Below are positions 1 through 9,240 of a DNA stretch of 64,000 bases, in pieces. A program made the position numbers and the translations under genes. The notes under the pieces are model-generated. The model was not told the DNA's origin, did no database searches, and saw only the letters and a list, made by a program, of their open reading frames with translations. This stretch comes from Streptomyces alanosinicus (GTDB lineage: Bacteria; Actinomycetota; Actinomycetes; Streptomycetales; Streptomycetaceae). The first letter of the stretch is position 1, and every line of letters begins with the position of its first letter. The DNA is taken from NCBI RefSeq assembly GCF_014650595.1, contig NZ_BMVG01000003.1, forward strand, positions 372,001 to 436,000, read 5' to 3'.

Positions 1-2
1 CG

Positions 3-467
3 CAGCACGTCGGGTTCGCCGCCGCGGCACGCGGCGCGGGGCGGGAGCCGGAGTACTGGCGAGAACCCGAGGACATGAGCGAGCCCGCCCGTACCCATCG
101 GTCGGCCGCCGCCGCGGTCTTGTCCGCCTTCGCCGAACCGGGCGCCACGGAGCGGGAGTTCACGCTGCCGGAACTGGGCGGCGGCTTCCCGGGCGGTCAG
201 GCGGTCGGCTTCCACTTCGTCGACTACGTCGTGCACGCCTGGGACGTGGCCGCCACCCTCGGCAGCGCCGTGGAACTCCCCCAGCAGGTGCGCGTCGCCG
301 CGCTCGCCGTGGCCCGTCAGGTGCCGACCGACCCGGCCCGGCGCGGCCCGGGGTCCGCCTTCGCCCCGGTGCTGGAGGTACCGGTGGGCTCCGGCCCGCT
401 GGAGGAGGCGCTGTATCTGCTGGGCCGTGACCCGGGACGTTGGCCGGCGCGCCGCCGGACCCGCTGA
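3..467 (+). CDS. TIGR03086 family metal-binding protein, 5' end outside the window
   Basis: The frame is open from base 3 (QHVGFAAAARG...) through the first internal ATG at 75 to a TGA at 465-467, so the gene begins before the window. The segment FHFVDYVVHAWDVAATLG is typical of the C-terminal half of TIGR03086 proteins, which belong to the DinB/mycothiol-dependent maleylpyruvate isomerase superfamily. These are small cytosolic helical-bundle proteins that bind a metal through His residues, and members use mycothiol as a cofactor. The substrate of this one cannot be told. The stop codon lies inside a tandem repeat (454-507), so the last residues (RWPARRRTR) may have changed recently. Family call fairly sure, function unknown. 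Confidence 0.75.
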   Translation, partial: QHVGFAAAARGAGREPEYWREPEDMSEPARTHRSAAAAVLSAFAEPGATEREFTLPELGGGFPGGQAVGFHFVDYVVHAWDVAATLGSAVELPQQVRVAALAVARQVPTDPARRGPGSAFAPVLEVPVGSGPLEEALYLLGRDPGRWPARRRTR

Positions 468-507
468 ACCTGCCGGACCCGCTGAACCTGCTGAACCTGC
501 TGAACCT
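454..507. repeat. Short tandem repeat over the stop codon of the first gene
   Basis: Two 18-bp units (gccggacccgctgaacct at 454-471 and 472-489) are followed by two further copies of the last 9 bases (gctgaacct, 490-507). The first unit contains the TGA stop of the upstream gene. The pattern suggests replication slippage. It has no promoter-like or hairpin character. Confidence 0.8.
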
Positions 508-594
508 CAAATGTTGCTCTGAACACGCCACGAAGGCGGTTCGGGGCCGAGGGGCGGGGCCATACCCCCGTCATTCGACGGGAGGGGAGGAGCC

Positions 595-2361
595 ATGCGG
601 CGACTCGGCACGGGGATCGGCTGGCGGCCGGAGATCGCGGACGCCGTGGAGCGCATGCCGGGCATCGACTGGGTGGAGGTCGTGGCGGAGAACGTCTGCC
701 CCGGCCACCTCCCCCAGTCGCTGCTGCGGCTGCGCGAGCGCGGGGTGACCGTGATCCCGCACGGCGTCTCCCTCGGGCTGGGCGGCGCCGACCGCCCCGA
801 CGAGGACCGGCTGAGCTCGCTCGCGGAACGCGCCGAGGCCCTCGGTTCCCCGCTGGTCACCGAGCACATCGCGTTCGTCCGCGCGGGCGGCCCGCTCACC
901 GCCTCCCCGCGCCTGGAGGCCGGGCATCTGCTGCCGGTGCCGCGCACCAGGGACGCGCTGGACGTGCTGTGCGAGAACGTACGCATCGCCCAGGACGTCC
1001 TTCCCGTGCCGCTCGCCCTGGAGAACATCGCCGCGCTGTTCTCCTGGCCGGGCGAGGAGCTGACCGAGGGGCAGTTCCTGTCCGAGCTGGTCGAGCGCAC
1101 CGGCGTACGGCTGCTGATCGACGTGGCCAACCTGCACACCAACCACGTCAACCGGGGCGAGGACCCGGCTGAGGCACTGGCCGCGCTGCCCGTGGAGGCG
1201 ATCGCCTACGTCCATGTCGCGGGCGGCTTCGAGCGCGACGGCGTCTGGCACGACAGCCATGCACACCCCGTGCCGCGCCCGGTCCTCGACATCCTCACCG
1301 ACCTCGCCTCCCGCACCACCCCGCCCGGCGTCCTGCTGGAACGCGACGAGAACTTCCCCGACCCGACCGAGCTGGAGCAAGAGCTCACCATGATCCGGAC
1401 CGCGATCCACACCGGCCGCGAGCGCGCCGCCGGGGGGCCGCGGGGGGCTGGAGCGGGTGCCGAGGGTTCGCGTGGGGCCGCAGGGGCGGCCGCCGAGCCG
1501 GTGGATGGCGGGGGCGCCGGCCTGACAGGCGGAGAGACCGCCGAGCCGGCGAACGCAGGGGGCGCCAGGCCGACGAGCAGGGCGGCCGCCGAGCCGGTGG
1601 ATGGCGGGGGCACGGCGCCGACAGACGGCGAGGGCGCCGAGCTCGCGAGCGGACGGGATGCCAGGCCGACGAGCAGGGCGGTCACCGACCCGGTGAACGG
1701 CACGACCGCGTGGACGGCAGGCGAAGAAGCCGACGAGCCGGCAGGCGGACGGGGCGCCGGGGCGGCGAGCGGGGCGAGCGCCGGGCCGGCAGGCGCAGGG
1801 GGTGTCCGGACGGGCACGGGTCCGGCGGGCGGCGTAGGCGCACCGGCGGGCGACGCGGGCGCAGGCCCGGCCGATGGCGCGGGCGCAGGCCCGGCAGGCG
1901 GGGATGCCGGGGTGCTTGCGCCGTCGGGGGTCCGGGGGCGGGAGCGGGTCGGGGTTGCGCAGGCTGCCGTGCTGTCCTCGCTGGTGGCCGGGACGCCGGT
2001 GCCGGAGGGCTTCGACCGGGTCCGGATGGGGGTGCAGGCGCGGGCGCTCGCGGCGAAGCGGGCGGACGTTGTGGCGAAGGTCGCACCGGAGCTGCCGGTG
2101 ATCCTCGGCGACGGGTACCGCGCGGCGTTCCTCGACTACGCGCGGGAGCGGCCCATGAGCGGGGGCTACCGCCAGGATGCCCTGACCTTCGCCGCGCATC
2201 TGCTCAAGGCCGGCCCGTCCACGGACACGGGCACGGGCACAGACACGGGCACCCACCGTGCCCTGCGCGCGTGGTGGCTGGACCGAGCCGGCCCGGCCCC
2301 CAGGTCCGGCGGGCGGGTGGCCCGCGCGACACGGCGGGTACTGCTGCGGCACCGGGGCTGA
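595..2361 (+). CDS. DUF692 multinuclear non-haem iron oxygenase (MNIO) with C-terminal extension
   Basis: The N-terminal 275 residues form a DUF692/MbnB-type TIM barrel. The expected iron ligands and active-site motifs are visible: E in VEVVAEN (about 28-33), His56 in HGVSLGLGG, Glu90-His91 in TEH, Glu143 in ALENIA, D/N/H in DVANLH (176-181), His207 in HVAGG, Asp220 and His224 in DSHAHPV, and ERD near 250. Known MNIOs modify Cys-containing peptides using a partner protein. Residues about 278-440 are an Ala/Gly/Pro/Glu low-complexity linker of imperfect repeats ([15 protein letters not shown]). A C-terminal helical domain follows (about 455-545, [15 protein letters not shown]...), like that of other actinobacterial DUF692 proteins and perhaps the equivalent of a partner/DUF2063 module. 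A good RBS (gggaggggagg) precedes ATG 595. A DUF4142 and a TIGR04222 gene follow. The substrate is unknown. Confidence 0.85.
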   Translation: MRRLGTGIGWRPEIADAVERMPGIDWVEVVAENVCPGHLPQSLLRLRERGVTVIPHGVSLGLGGADRPDEDRLSSLAERAEALGSPLVTEHIAFVRAGGPLTASPRLEAGHLLPVPRTRDALDVLCENVRIAQDVLPVPLALENIAALFSWPGEELTEGQFLSELVERTGVRLLIDVANLHTNHVNRGEDPAEALAALPVEAIAYVHVAGGFERDGVWHDSHAHPVPRPVLDILTDLASRTTPPGVLLERDENFPDPTELEQELTMIRTAIHTGRERAAGGPRGAGAGAEGSRGAAGAAAEPVDGGGAGLTGGETAEPANAGGARPTSRAAAEPVDGGGTAPTDGEGAELASGRDARPTSRAVTDPVNGTTAWTAGEEADEPAGGRGAGAASGASAGPAGAGGVRTGTGPAGGVGAPAGDAGAGPADGAGAGPAGGDAGVLAPSGVRGRERVGVAQAAVLSSLVAGTPVPEGFDRVRMGVQARALAAKRADVVAKVAPELPVILGDGYRAAFLDYARERPMSGGYRQDALTFAAHLLKAGPSTDTGTGTDTGTHRALRAWWLDRAGPAPRSGGRVARATRRVLLRHRG

Positions 2362-2559
2362 GCCGGGGCCGCCGGCGCGCACGGCAAGCCGTCGGCGGCC
2401 CTGCGTATCCCATCTCCCATCCCGCCACCTGCGCCGACGCACCGCAGCGAAACAGCCACCCTGCGTATGGGCCACAGCCTCCGCCGCGAACGCGAAGTAA
2501 TATGCCGCCCGCACCCACCCCCCAGGCACACTCGCGTGCGGTGCGCTACAGGAGGCGCC

Positions 2560-3336
2560 ATGCGACCCCGACCCCCGATCAAGGGCCGAGGCATATTCAG
2601 CGGCACAGGCCTCGTCATCGCGGCCCTCGCGGCGACCGCGTCGGCGCTGCTCTACCCGCTCTGGTCCTACGCCGGCCACCAGGACGCGGCCGACGCGACC
2701 GCGGCCGTACTGAGCGCACAGACCGTGACGACCCCCTACGGTCCGCTGTCCACGCAGGACCGCGACTTCATCACCAAGGTCCGGCTGGCGGACCTCTGGG
2801 AGCTGCCCGCCGGCGAACTGGCGGAGCACAAGGGCACCACCGCGGCCGTCCGCACGGCGGGCCAGCACCTGGTCGACGGACACACCTCGCTGGACGCCCA
2901 CGTCCGCACCGTCGCCACCCAGCTCGGCACCCCGCTGCCCAACGAGCCGAACACGCAGCAGACGCAGTGGCTGGACACCCTGACCGCGACACAGGGCGAG
3001 GACTTCGACCGCACGTTCGCCGGCATCCTGCGGCTCGCGCACGGCCGGGTGTACACACTGGCCGCGCAGGTCCGGGCCGACACCCAGAACTCCCTGGTCC
3101 GCGATCTCGCCGACGACACCAACGCGACCGTCCTGGACCACATCAAGGTCATGGAGGCGACGGGGTACGTCGACTTCGCCGCGCTCGCGAAGGAGCTGGC
3201 CGCCTCCCCCACCCCCGTGGCGGCCCCGCCGGCCGTCGCCCCGAGCGCCGCCGTGCCCGTCATGCCGTCACCGAGCGACTCGTACTCCATGCCGCCGGCC
3301 ACCGCCAGCCCGCCGCCGGCCACGAGCAGCCCCTGA
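2560..3336 (+). CDS. DUF4142 domain-containing membrane-anchored protein
   Basis: A 258-residue protein with a basic N-terminus, one transmembrane or uncleaved signal segment (about residues 12-34, FSGTGLVIAALAATASALL), then a DUF4142 ferritin-like helical domain (about 60-200, from LSTQDRDFITKVRLADLWE). The Pro/Ala/Ser-rich tail is probably flexible and extracytoplasmic. DUF4142 proteins are exported four-helix bundles of unknown function. ATG 2560 is chosen because ggagg lies at 2551-2555; the upstream in-frame ATG at 2467 has no RBS and encodes an unlikely leader. It lies between the MNIO and TIGR04222 genes on the same strand, with gaps of 198 and 137 bp, so co-transcription is possible but not certain. 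Confidence 0.82.
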   Translation: MRPRPPIKGRGIFSGTGLVIAALAATASALLYPLWSYAGHQDAADATAAVLSAQTVTTPYGPLSTQDRDFITKVRLADLWELPAGELAEHKGTTAAVRTAGQHLVDGHTSLDAHVRTVATQLGTPLPNEPNTQQTQWLDTLTATQGEDFDRTFAGILRLAHGRVYTLAAQVRADTQNSLVRDLADDTNATVLDHIKVMEATGYVDFAALAKELAASPTPVAAPPAVAPSAAVPVMPSPSDSYSMPPATASPPPATSSP

Positions 3337-3473
3337 CCGGGCCCGAACCGCCCCGCCCCGACCTGGCCTGGCCTGGCCCGGGCGGGAAACGGAACGTCAC
3401 AGGCCGCTAACACTGTGTCCGGATGATGAACAGGGCATGGCGTCCGACCAGACCTCTGGCATAGAAACTTGTC

Positions 3474-4253
3474 ATGTTCTGGGTCCTTCTCCTCTTCCTG
3501 GCCTGGGCCTTCGCCGGTACGGCGTGCACCCGGCTGTGCCTGACGGCGGCCCGTACGGCCGCCCTGGACGCGGATACCGCGCCGGCGGACCCCGGGCGCG
3601 GTCTGACGCTGTACGAGGCGGCCTTCCTCTCCGGCGGGCCCGCCCGGGTCGCCGATGTGACCTTGGTCTCCATGGCCCGCCAGCGGCGCCTGCTGCTCGC
3701 GCACACCGGCTGGGCCACGGTGGTCGACCCACGGGGACGCGACGAGATCGAGCAGTCCGTCATAGGGGCCATAGGCCCGGACGGACAGTCGCGGATCGCG
3801 CCGGTGCGCGCCCGGGCGGCCGGCACCGAGGCCGTACGGCGGCTCGCCGACCGGCTGGTGCACGCCGGTCTCGCCGTCCCCGACGGCGCCGGCGGCACCG
3901 TGGGGGCCGCCGTCCGCCAGGTGCGCGCCGCCGCGCTCGCCGTGGCCGCCCTCGGTGCGACCGCGCTGCTGCTGCCCGTGCAGACCGGCACACCGCGGCT
4001 GCTGGTCGGTCTGTGGTTCGCCCTGCCCCTCACACTGTCGCTGAGCTGCCTGGCCATCGCCCGGTTCGAGGTGCACCCGTACTCGCGCTGGGCCTCTCCG
4101 GCCGGGCAGCGGCTGCTGGGCGCGCTCGCCCGCAGGCCGGCCGGCGACGAGCGGTCGCTTCTCACCACGGTCGCCGTACGCGGGATCCGCGCGATCGGCG
4201 AGCCGCAGCTGCGCGCCGCCTTCGCCCATCGCGACCAGCCCTGGCGGGAGTGA
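3474..4253 (+). CDS. TIGR04222 domain-containing membrane protein
   Basis: A 259-residue protein opening with a hydrophobic segment (MFWVLLLFLAWAFAGTACT). The TIGR04222 signature follows (LTLYEAAFLSGGPARVADV, then SMARQRRLLL) at about 40-85. Two membrane segments lie at about 143-190 (AALAVAALGATALLL and LWFALPLTLSLSCLAI). TIGR04222 genes commonly sit beside DUF692 genes in actinobacteria, and many end in a Gly/Cys-rich tail. Here the C-terminus is AAFAHRDQPWRE with no cysteines. It may be a partner, or a former substrate carrier, of the upstream MNIO (inference). Its stop is copied in a 22-bp direct repeat. Confidence 0.82.
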   Translation: MFWVLLLFLAWAFAGTACTRLCLTAARTAALDADTAPADPGRGLTLYEAAFLSGGPARVADVTLVSMARQRRLLLAHTGWATVVDPRGRDEIEQSVIGAIGPDGQSRIAPVRARAAGTEAVRRLADRLVHAGLAVPDGAGGTVGAAVRQVRAAALAVAALGATALLLPVQTGTPRLLVGLWFALPLTLSLSCLAIARFEVHPYSRWASPAGQRLLGALARRPAGDERSLLTTVAVRGIRAIGEPQLRAAFAHRDQPWRE

Positions 4254-4280
4254 CACGAAGCCCTGGCGGGAGTGACACGA
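4237..4280. repeat. 22-bp direct repeat at the 3' end of the TIGR04222 gene
   Basis: The unit agccctggcgggagtgacac plus ga occurs at 4237-4258 and again at 4259-4280. A degenerate third copy follows (cgggcgggagtgtc, near 4287-4300). The first copy encodes the last codons and stop of the upstream gene. The rest of the 4254-4446 gap shows only the RBS of the next gene. Confidence 0.8.
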
Positions 4281-4446
4281 CCGGCTCGGGCGGGAGTGTC
4301 GGGACGGCTTCGGGGGCGCATCGGGGGCATTGACGACGACACCGGCCGGACGGTGCTTGCCTTCACCCACGGCCGTACGAAATATCCCTTTTGTTGTCGC
4401 CGGGCGTGGCAGTCATGCCATCGCCGCCGCACCGAAGGGATACGCC

Positions 4447-6126
4447 ATGAGAGCTGCCGCTCTGTATTCGGCCGCCGGGACCCTGCTCCTGACCACCCTG
4501 GCCGCGGCCCCGGCGGGCGGCGTGCCCGCCGCCGGAGCGCCAGGCAGCGGCCCCGGCGCGGCCGAGCTGCGCGGCACCGAGGTGGCCGCGGCCCGCGCCC
4601 ACGCGACCGGCATCGCCTTCGGCGCGTGTTCCGCCGCCGAGGTGCCGAAGGCACCGAGCGCCGTGCGCTGCGGCACGGTGACCGTCCCGCTCGACTACGC
4701 CCACCCGAACGGCCGGCAGATCAAGCTGACCGTCAGCCGGGGCCCGGCGACCCAGAAGGACCCGCGCAACAGCAAGCGGAAGGTTCCCCGGCAGGGCGCC
4801 CTCGTCTACAACCCGGGCGGCCCCGGCGCGTCCAGCATGTTCTTCCCGCTGGTCGCCGCGGTCCCGGAGTGGCAGCGCATCGCCTCCGCCTACGACCTGG
4901 TCGGCTACGCCCCGCGCGGTGTGGGCCGTTCGGCGCCGCTGTCCTGCCAGGATCCCAAGCGCTTCGTCGCGGCGCCCACCGCGTCGCCGACGCACCCCTC
5001 GGAGTCGTACAAGCAGCAGCGGATCGCCCAGGCCAAGGCGTACGCGCACGGCTGCGCCCAGCACGCCGGCAGCACACTGCCCTTCTACACCTCGCTGAAC
5101 AACGCCCGGGACCTGGACGTCCTGCGGGCCGCGCTGGGCGAGGACCGGCTGACGTTCATGGGGGCGTCGTACGGCACCTACTTCGGCGCGATGTACGCGA
5201 CGATGTTCCCCAGCCATGTACGGCGCATGGTGCTGGACGCGGCGGTCGATCCGGACCCGGAGAAGATCTGGTACCGCAACAACCTGGAGCAGTCGGCCGC
5301 GTTCGAGGAGCGCTGGGCGGACTTCCGGGACTGGATCGCCCGGCACGACGACGTCTACCGGCTCGGTGACACCGCCGAGAAGGTGCAGCGCGGCTACGAC
5401 ACCGCGCGCAAGCGGCTGGCCGGCAAGGCTGCCGGCGGAACGGTCGGTCCCGGCCAGTTGCAGAGCACGCTGCTGAAGGCCGCCTACTCCGACGCCTACT
5501 GGCCGAGCCGGGCCCAGGCCCTGTCCGCGTATCTGCACGGCGACCCGAAGCCGCTGGTGGAGATGGCGGCGCCGAGCCCGAAGGCGGCCGCGGAGGCGGA
5601 GAACCTCAACGCGGTCTACACGGCCGTGGAGTGCAACGACGCGCCCTGGCCGACGGACTGGAAGGTGTGGGACCGGGACAACACCCGACTCGCCCGGATG
5701 GCCCCCTTCGAGACCTGGGACAACGCGTGGATGAACCTGCCGTGCGCCTACTGGCCGGCGCCCCGCCAGCAGCCGCTGGACGTACGGACCGGGCGGGGTG
5801 AACTGCCGACGGTGCTGATCCTGGCGGCCGAGCGGGACGCGGCGGCGCCGTACCCGGGCGCGCTGGAGATGAACCGGCGGCTGGCCGGCTCGGTGCTGGT
5901 GACCGAGCGGGACGCCGGCACGCACGGCATCGGGGGCGGCCCCAACAAGTGCGTCGGCGGCCACCTCGACGCCTACCTCCTGGAGGGCCGGGTCCCCGGG
6001 CGGCGCGCGTCGTGCGCGCCGCACGAGTTGCCTTCGGCGGCTGCGCCGGCGAAGGCGTCGCCCCGGCAGGGGGTTCAGGCCAGGCCGGCCACCAGGTCCG
6101 CGATGTCCTTGCGGCGGCCCGTGTAG
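4447..6126 (+). CDS. Secreted alpha/beta hydrolase, tripeptidyl-aminopeptidase type
   Basis: A 559-residue exported serine hydrolase. A signal peptide is visible ([20 protein letters not shown], cleavage after AAPAGG or nearby). The alpha/beta-hydrolase core has [10 protein letters not shown] (oxyanion region, about 118-127), the nucleophile elbow [10 protein letters not shown], the acid in [10 protein letters not shown] and the His in AGTHGIGGG. This matches the SlpD/SlpE-Tap family, which releases short peptides from protein N-termini. ATG 4447 has gaaggga upstream. The family usually ends soon after YLLEG; here a low-complexity tail of about 30 residues runs 52 bp into the 3' end of convergent hemQ, as if an earlier stop had been lost. 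Peptidase specificity cannot be read from sequence. Confidence 0.85.
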   Translation: MRAAALYSAAGTLLLTTLAAAPAGGVPAAGAPGSGPGAAELRGTEVAAARAHATGIAFGACSAAEVPKAPSAVRCGTVTVPLDYAHPNGRQIKLTVSRGPATQKDPRNSKRKVPRQGALVYNPGGPGASSMFFPLVAAVPEWQRIASAYDLVGYAPRGVGRSAPLSCQDPKRFVAAPTASPTHPSESYKQQRIAQAKAYAHGCAQHAGSTLPFYTSLNNARDLDVLRAALGEDRLTFMGASYGTYFGAMYATMFPSHVRRMVLDAAVDPDPEKIWYRNNLEQSAAFEERWADFRDWIARHDDVYRLGDTAEKVQRGYDTARKRLAGKAAGGTVGPGQLQSTLLKAAYSDAYWPSRAQALSAYLHGDPKPLVEMAAPSPKAAAEAENLNAVYTAVECNDAPWPTDWKVWDRDNTRLARMAPFETWDNAWMNLPCAYWPAPRQQPLDVRTGRGELPTVLILAAERDAAAPYPGALEMNRRLAGSVLVTERDAGTHGIGGGPNKCVGGHLDAYLLEGRVPGRRASCAPHELPSAAAPAKASPRQGVQARPATRSAMSLRRPV

Positions 6127-6806
6127 AACGGGATCTCCTCGCGGACGTGCCTGCGGGCCTCGGAGGCGCGCAGGTGGCGCATGAGGTCGACGATGCGGTA
6201 GAGCTCGTCGGCCTCGAAGGCCAGGATCCACTCGTAGTCGCCGAGGGAGAACGAGGCGACCGTGTTGGCGCGCACGTCCGGGTAGCCGCGGGCCATCTTG
6301 CCGTGGTCGGCGAGCATACGGCGGCGGTCCTCGTCGGGCAGCAGATACCAGTCGTAGGAGCGCACGAACGGGTAGACGCTGACGTAGTTGCGGGGCGTCT
6401 CGTCGGCGAGGAACGCCGGGATGTGCGAGCGGTTGAACTCGGCCGGGCGGTGCAGCGCCATGTTCGACCACACGGGCGTCAGGGCGCGGCCCAGCTTGGT
6501 GCGGCGGAAGAGGTTGTACGCCTCCTGGAGCTGGTCGCTGGTCTCGGCGTGCCACCAGATCATGAGGTCGGCGTCGGCGCGCAGACCGGAGACGTCGTAG
6601 GTGCCGCGGATCGTCACGTCCTTGGCGGCGAGCTGGTCGAACAGCTCCTGGACCTCGTCGGCGTAACCCGCGCGGTCCTCCGGCAGCGCGTCCTTCAGCT
6701 TGAAGACCGACCAGAGGGTGTAGCGGATGACCTCGTTGAGGTCCTTGGCCAGCTTGCCCTTGTTCGGGATCTTGCCGGACGGGGTGATGGGGGCGTCGTC
6801 ACTCAT
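6075..6806 (-). CDS. hemQ: Coproheme decarboxylase (HemQ/ChdC)
   Basis: A 243-residue protein of the chlorite-dismutase-like family. It performs the last step of the coproporphyrin-dependent haem pathway: peroxide-dependent decarboxylation of Fe-coproporphyrin III to haem b. The diagnostic segment [12 protein letters not shown] carries the catalytic Tyr, and [10 protein letters not shown] the likely haem-ligand His. [13 protein letters not shown] closes the protein. ATG 6806 lies 5 bp after the stop of hemG, so the two are one operon transcribed leftward. The 3' end overlaps the convergent hydrolase by 52 bp. Confidence 0.95.
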   Translation of the reverse strand: MSDDAPITPSGKIPNKGKLAKDLNEVIRYTLWSVFKLKDALPEDRAGYADEVQELFDQLAAKDVTIRGTYDVSGLRADADLMIWWHAETSDQLQEAYNLFRRTKLGRALTPVWSNMALHRPAEFNRSHIPAFLADETPRNYVSVYPFVRSYDWYLLPDEDRRRMLADHGKMARGYPDVRANTVASFSLGDYEWILAFEADELYRIVDLMRHLRASEARRHVREEIPFYTGRRKDIADLVAGLA

Positions 6807-6811
6807 GGTCC

Positions 6812-8266
6812 CTATTCTCCTGCTCCGCCGTGAAGGCTGTGCACCGGGTTGGCCGCAAGCGCCCGGATTCCGCTCAGGTCGCCGTCCAGCTGGTCCGCCG
6901 CCGCGTACGCGCTCGCGATGCAGGCGGGGATGCCGACGCCGTCGTACTGCGCGCCGCACACCGCGAGCCCGGGGAGCCTCGCGACGTGCTCGCGGATGCG
7001 GGCCACGCGCGCGTGATGCCCGACCGGGTACTGGGGCAGGCCGTCGGTCCAGCGGGTGACCCGGGTAGCGAGGGGCTCGGCGTCCAGGCCGGTGGCCTCC
7101 CGCAGGTCGTGGCGGGAGACGTCGACCAGGGCGGCGTCGTCCCGCTGGAGGATCTCCGTCTCGCCGTGGCGGCCCACGGAGGTGCGCAGCACGAGCACGT
7201 CCGGGTCCTCCTCGGCGATCCAGCCCCACTTGTGGGAGGCGAACGTGGACGCCTTGATGGTGCGGCCGTCGACGGGCGGGACGAGGAAGCCGCTGCCTTC
7301 GGGGAGGGTGAGTCCGCGGCGGCGGTAGGCGAGGGTGACCAGCGCCATCGACGCGTACTCGACGGCGGCGAGCTCGGCGGCGGCCTGCGGGGACTCCTCG
7401 CGCAGCAGCCGCGCGGCGGCCGGGGCGGGAACGGCGACGACCACGGCGTCGGCGTGCAGCACACGCTCTCCGGCGGCGATCCGCCAGCCGCCGGCGGCCT
7501 CGACGCGCAGCTCGGTGGCCGGTGTCCCGGTGAGGATCTCGCCGCCGCGCGCCCGGACGGAGCCGGCGACAGCGAGCGGCAGGGTGCCCACACCGCCCTC
7601 GATGCCCATGAACACCGGGCCGGTCTGCTGCCCTGCGGCCGCCTTCGCCTGGATCTCGCGGACCCCCTCGGTGAGAGAGGCGTGGGTGCGGGCGGCCTGG
7701 AAGAGCTGGGGGACGGCCGAGCGCATCGAGATGCGGTACGCGTCGCCCGCGTACACCCCGCCGAGCAGGGGCTCGACCAGGCGGTCGACGACCTCGCGGC
7801 CGAGGCGGGCGGCCACGTACTCCCCCACGGCCACGTCGTCGCCGACCTCGGTGCGGGGCAGGTCGGCGTCGCGCTCGATGCGGGCGAGGCCCTCCTCGGA
7901 CAGCACGCCGGCGAGCGCGGCGGCGGTGCCGGGCACGCCCATCACATGGCCCTTGGGCATGGGGCGCAGGGCGCCGCGGGTCCAGATCGAGGCGGACGCG
8001 GTGGCCGGCGGCTGCAGGCGCCCGTCGAGGCCGACCTCGCGCGCGAGGGCCACTGCCTCGGGGCGGCGGGCGAGCATCGACTCGGCGCCCAGGTCGACCC
8101 GCACGCCGGCGATCTCGCCGGGCAGCAGCTTGCCGCCGACCCGGTCCGCGGCCTCCAGCACGGTCACGCGCGCGCTGCGTCCGAGCAGCCGGTGGGCGGC
8201 GGCCAGCCCGGCGATTCCGGCTCCGATGACGACGACATGCCCTGTACGCGAACCCGTTGCGCTCAT
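6812..8266 (-). CDS. hemG: Coproporphyrinogen/protoporphyrinogen oxidase (HemY/CgoX type)
   Basis: A 484-residue FAD enzyme that oxidises coproporphyrinogen III to coproporphyrin III in actinobacteria (family name HemG/HemY/CgoX). The FAD-binding motif [17 protein letters not shown] lies at about residues 11-27, with [13 protein letters not shown] and the C-terminal [15 protein letters not shown] dinucleotide-site segment typical of the family. ATG 8266 (MSATGSRTG) is preferred over 8296 because the family starts close to the FAD motif. It is followed by hemQ 5 bp later. The upstream region is shared with the broken DUF4349 gene on the other strand. Confidence 0.94.
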   Translation of the reverse strand: MSATGSRTGHVVVIGAGIAGLAAAHRLLGRSARVTVLEAADRVGGKLLPGEIAGVRVDLGAESMLARRPEAVALAREVGLDGRLQPPATASASIWTRGALRPMPKGHVMGVPGTAAALAGVLSEEGLARIERDADLPRTEVGDDVAVGEYVAARLGREVVDRLVEPLLGGVYAGDAYRISMRSAVPQLFQAARTHASLTEGVREIQAKAAAGQQTGPVFMGIEGGVGTLPLAVAGSVRARGGEILTGTPATELRVEAAGGWRIAAGERVLHADAVVVAVPAPAAARLLREESPQAAAELAAVEYASMALVTLAYRRRGLTLPEGSGFLVPPVDGRTIKASTFASHKWGWIAEEDPDVLVLRTSVGRHGETEILQRDDAALVDVSRHDLREATGLDAEPLATRVTRWTDGLPQYPVGHHARVARIREHVARLPGLAVCGAQYDGVGIPACIASAYAAADQLDGDLSGIRALAANPVHSLHGGAGE

Positions 8267-8365
8267 GTCCCCCACTCTCTCAGACCCCACTGACACTCCC
8301 GCCAGGGCCCGAAGTACTCCGCGTACTCCGCTGCCGCGGCCCGGGGATCGCGGCGAGTCCGGACC

Positions 8366-9213
8366 GTGACCGCTTCGCGACCCCGGACGCCAAACGTCCC
8401 CGCCCGCCCCGCCGTCGTAGGACCGTCACAGCTCACCGTCCCCGGGGGTACCGCCCATGCGCACGCCAGGTTCCGTACGACGTTCCGTGCGACCGCCGAG
8501 AGCGCGGGCGGCTACGTCGGCCAGGAGGACACGAGCCGGGACGCCGACGGCCATGAGCACACCCGGGTCGTGCTGCGGGTGCCCGGCGCGTGGTACGACG
8601 AGGTCCTCACCGGCCTCCAGGGCACGGGCCGGGTGATGGACCGCACCGCCAGGGCGGAGGACGTCACCGACCAGGTGGTCGACGTGGACAGCCGCGTCAG
8701 GTCGCAGCGGGCCGGCGTCGACCGGATCCGCGCGCTTATGAACCGGGCGGACCAGGGCCTGTCCGGCGGATCAGGTCGCGGGAAAGTGACGGTGCCTCAT
8801 CGGCGCAGGTGAGCGGGGGGCGGAGCGTCCAGCTGCAAGGCGGAGGAGGGAGTCGACGCGATGGGGGTGCCCCCGCGCGAGCGAAGTCGAGCGTGGGAGA
8901 GTCGGCGACCGACGACAACGCCGCAGATGGGCGTGCCGACCCCCGCGTCCGCGACAGGATCCGCCGGACAGGCCCTGGCTGAGCGATGTCGCTGTCCGGG
9001 ACGCCGGTGCGGAAGGCGGCCCATGGCGACTCCCCCGGCATCGGGGACGCGCCGGCGGGTGGCTGGCATGTGTTCGTCACCGGGCTGCGCTGGATCGCCC
9101 TCGCGCTCGGCGCCGCCCTGCCGTTCGTGGCGTTCGCGGCCCTGCTCGCGCTGGTGTGGCTGCGGGTCGTACGCCCCCGGCTGCCGCGGCGTGGGGAGGC
9201 CAGCAGGGACTGA
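8366..9213 (+). pseudogene. DUF4349 membrane protein gene, broken by a MITE and deletions
   Basis: The 5' part (about 8450-8753) encodes a recognisable DUF4349 core: ARFRTTFRATAESAGGYVGQ, VVLRVPGAWYDEVL, DVTDQVVDVDSRVRSQRAGV. The expected lipoprotein signal and leader are missing, and no RBS-supported start is visible. At 8754 the frame enters a 223-bp MITE and soon stops (8812). After the MITE, LSDV-like bases and then SLSGTPVRKAA, a membrane segment (FVTGLRWIALALGAALPFV, about 9070-9130) and VWLRVVRPRLPRR match the family C-terminus. About 40 residues of the central coiled region expected between these parts are absent, so a deletion accompanies the insertion. The family is of unknown function. 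Confidence 0.75.
8754..8976. mobile_element. MITE copy 1 (223 bp), inserted in the DUF4349 gene
   Basis: A 223-bp non-autonomous element bounded by a perfect 19-bp terminal inverted repeat: AGGGCCTGTCCGGCGGATC at 8754-8772, and its reverse complement at 8958-8976. It is about 96 percent identical (8 differences counted by eye) to the copy at 10680-10902. There is no transposase. The centre has a GC-rich stem-like segment (cccccgcgcgagcgaagtcg) of a kind repeated in Streptomyces genomes. Flanking bases (cca / tgg) show no clear target duplication. Confidence 0.88.
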
Positions 9214-9240
9214 AATGCCGTGGCCCCGTAGCGTGTTCCC

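Noticed and set aside
571..3141. 856-codon open frame on the minus strand
   Set aside because: Antisense shadow of the DUF692 and DUF4142 genes. High GC removes stops in the opposite frame; the protein is Arg/Gly/Pro-rich without any domain.
8740..8990. TA target duplication for MITE copy 1
   Set aside because: Flanks are cca and tgg, unlike copy 2. A neighbouring deletion may have removed evidence, so no duplication is claimed.
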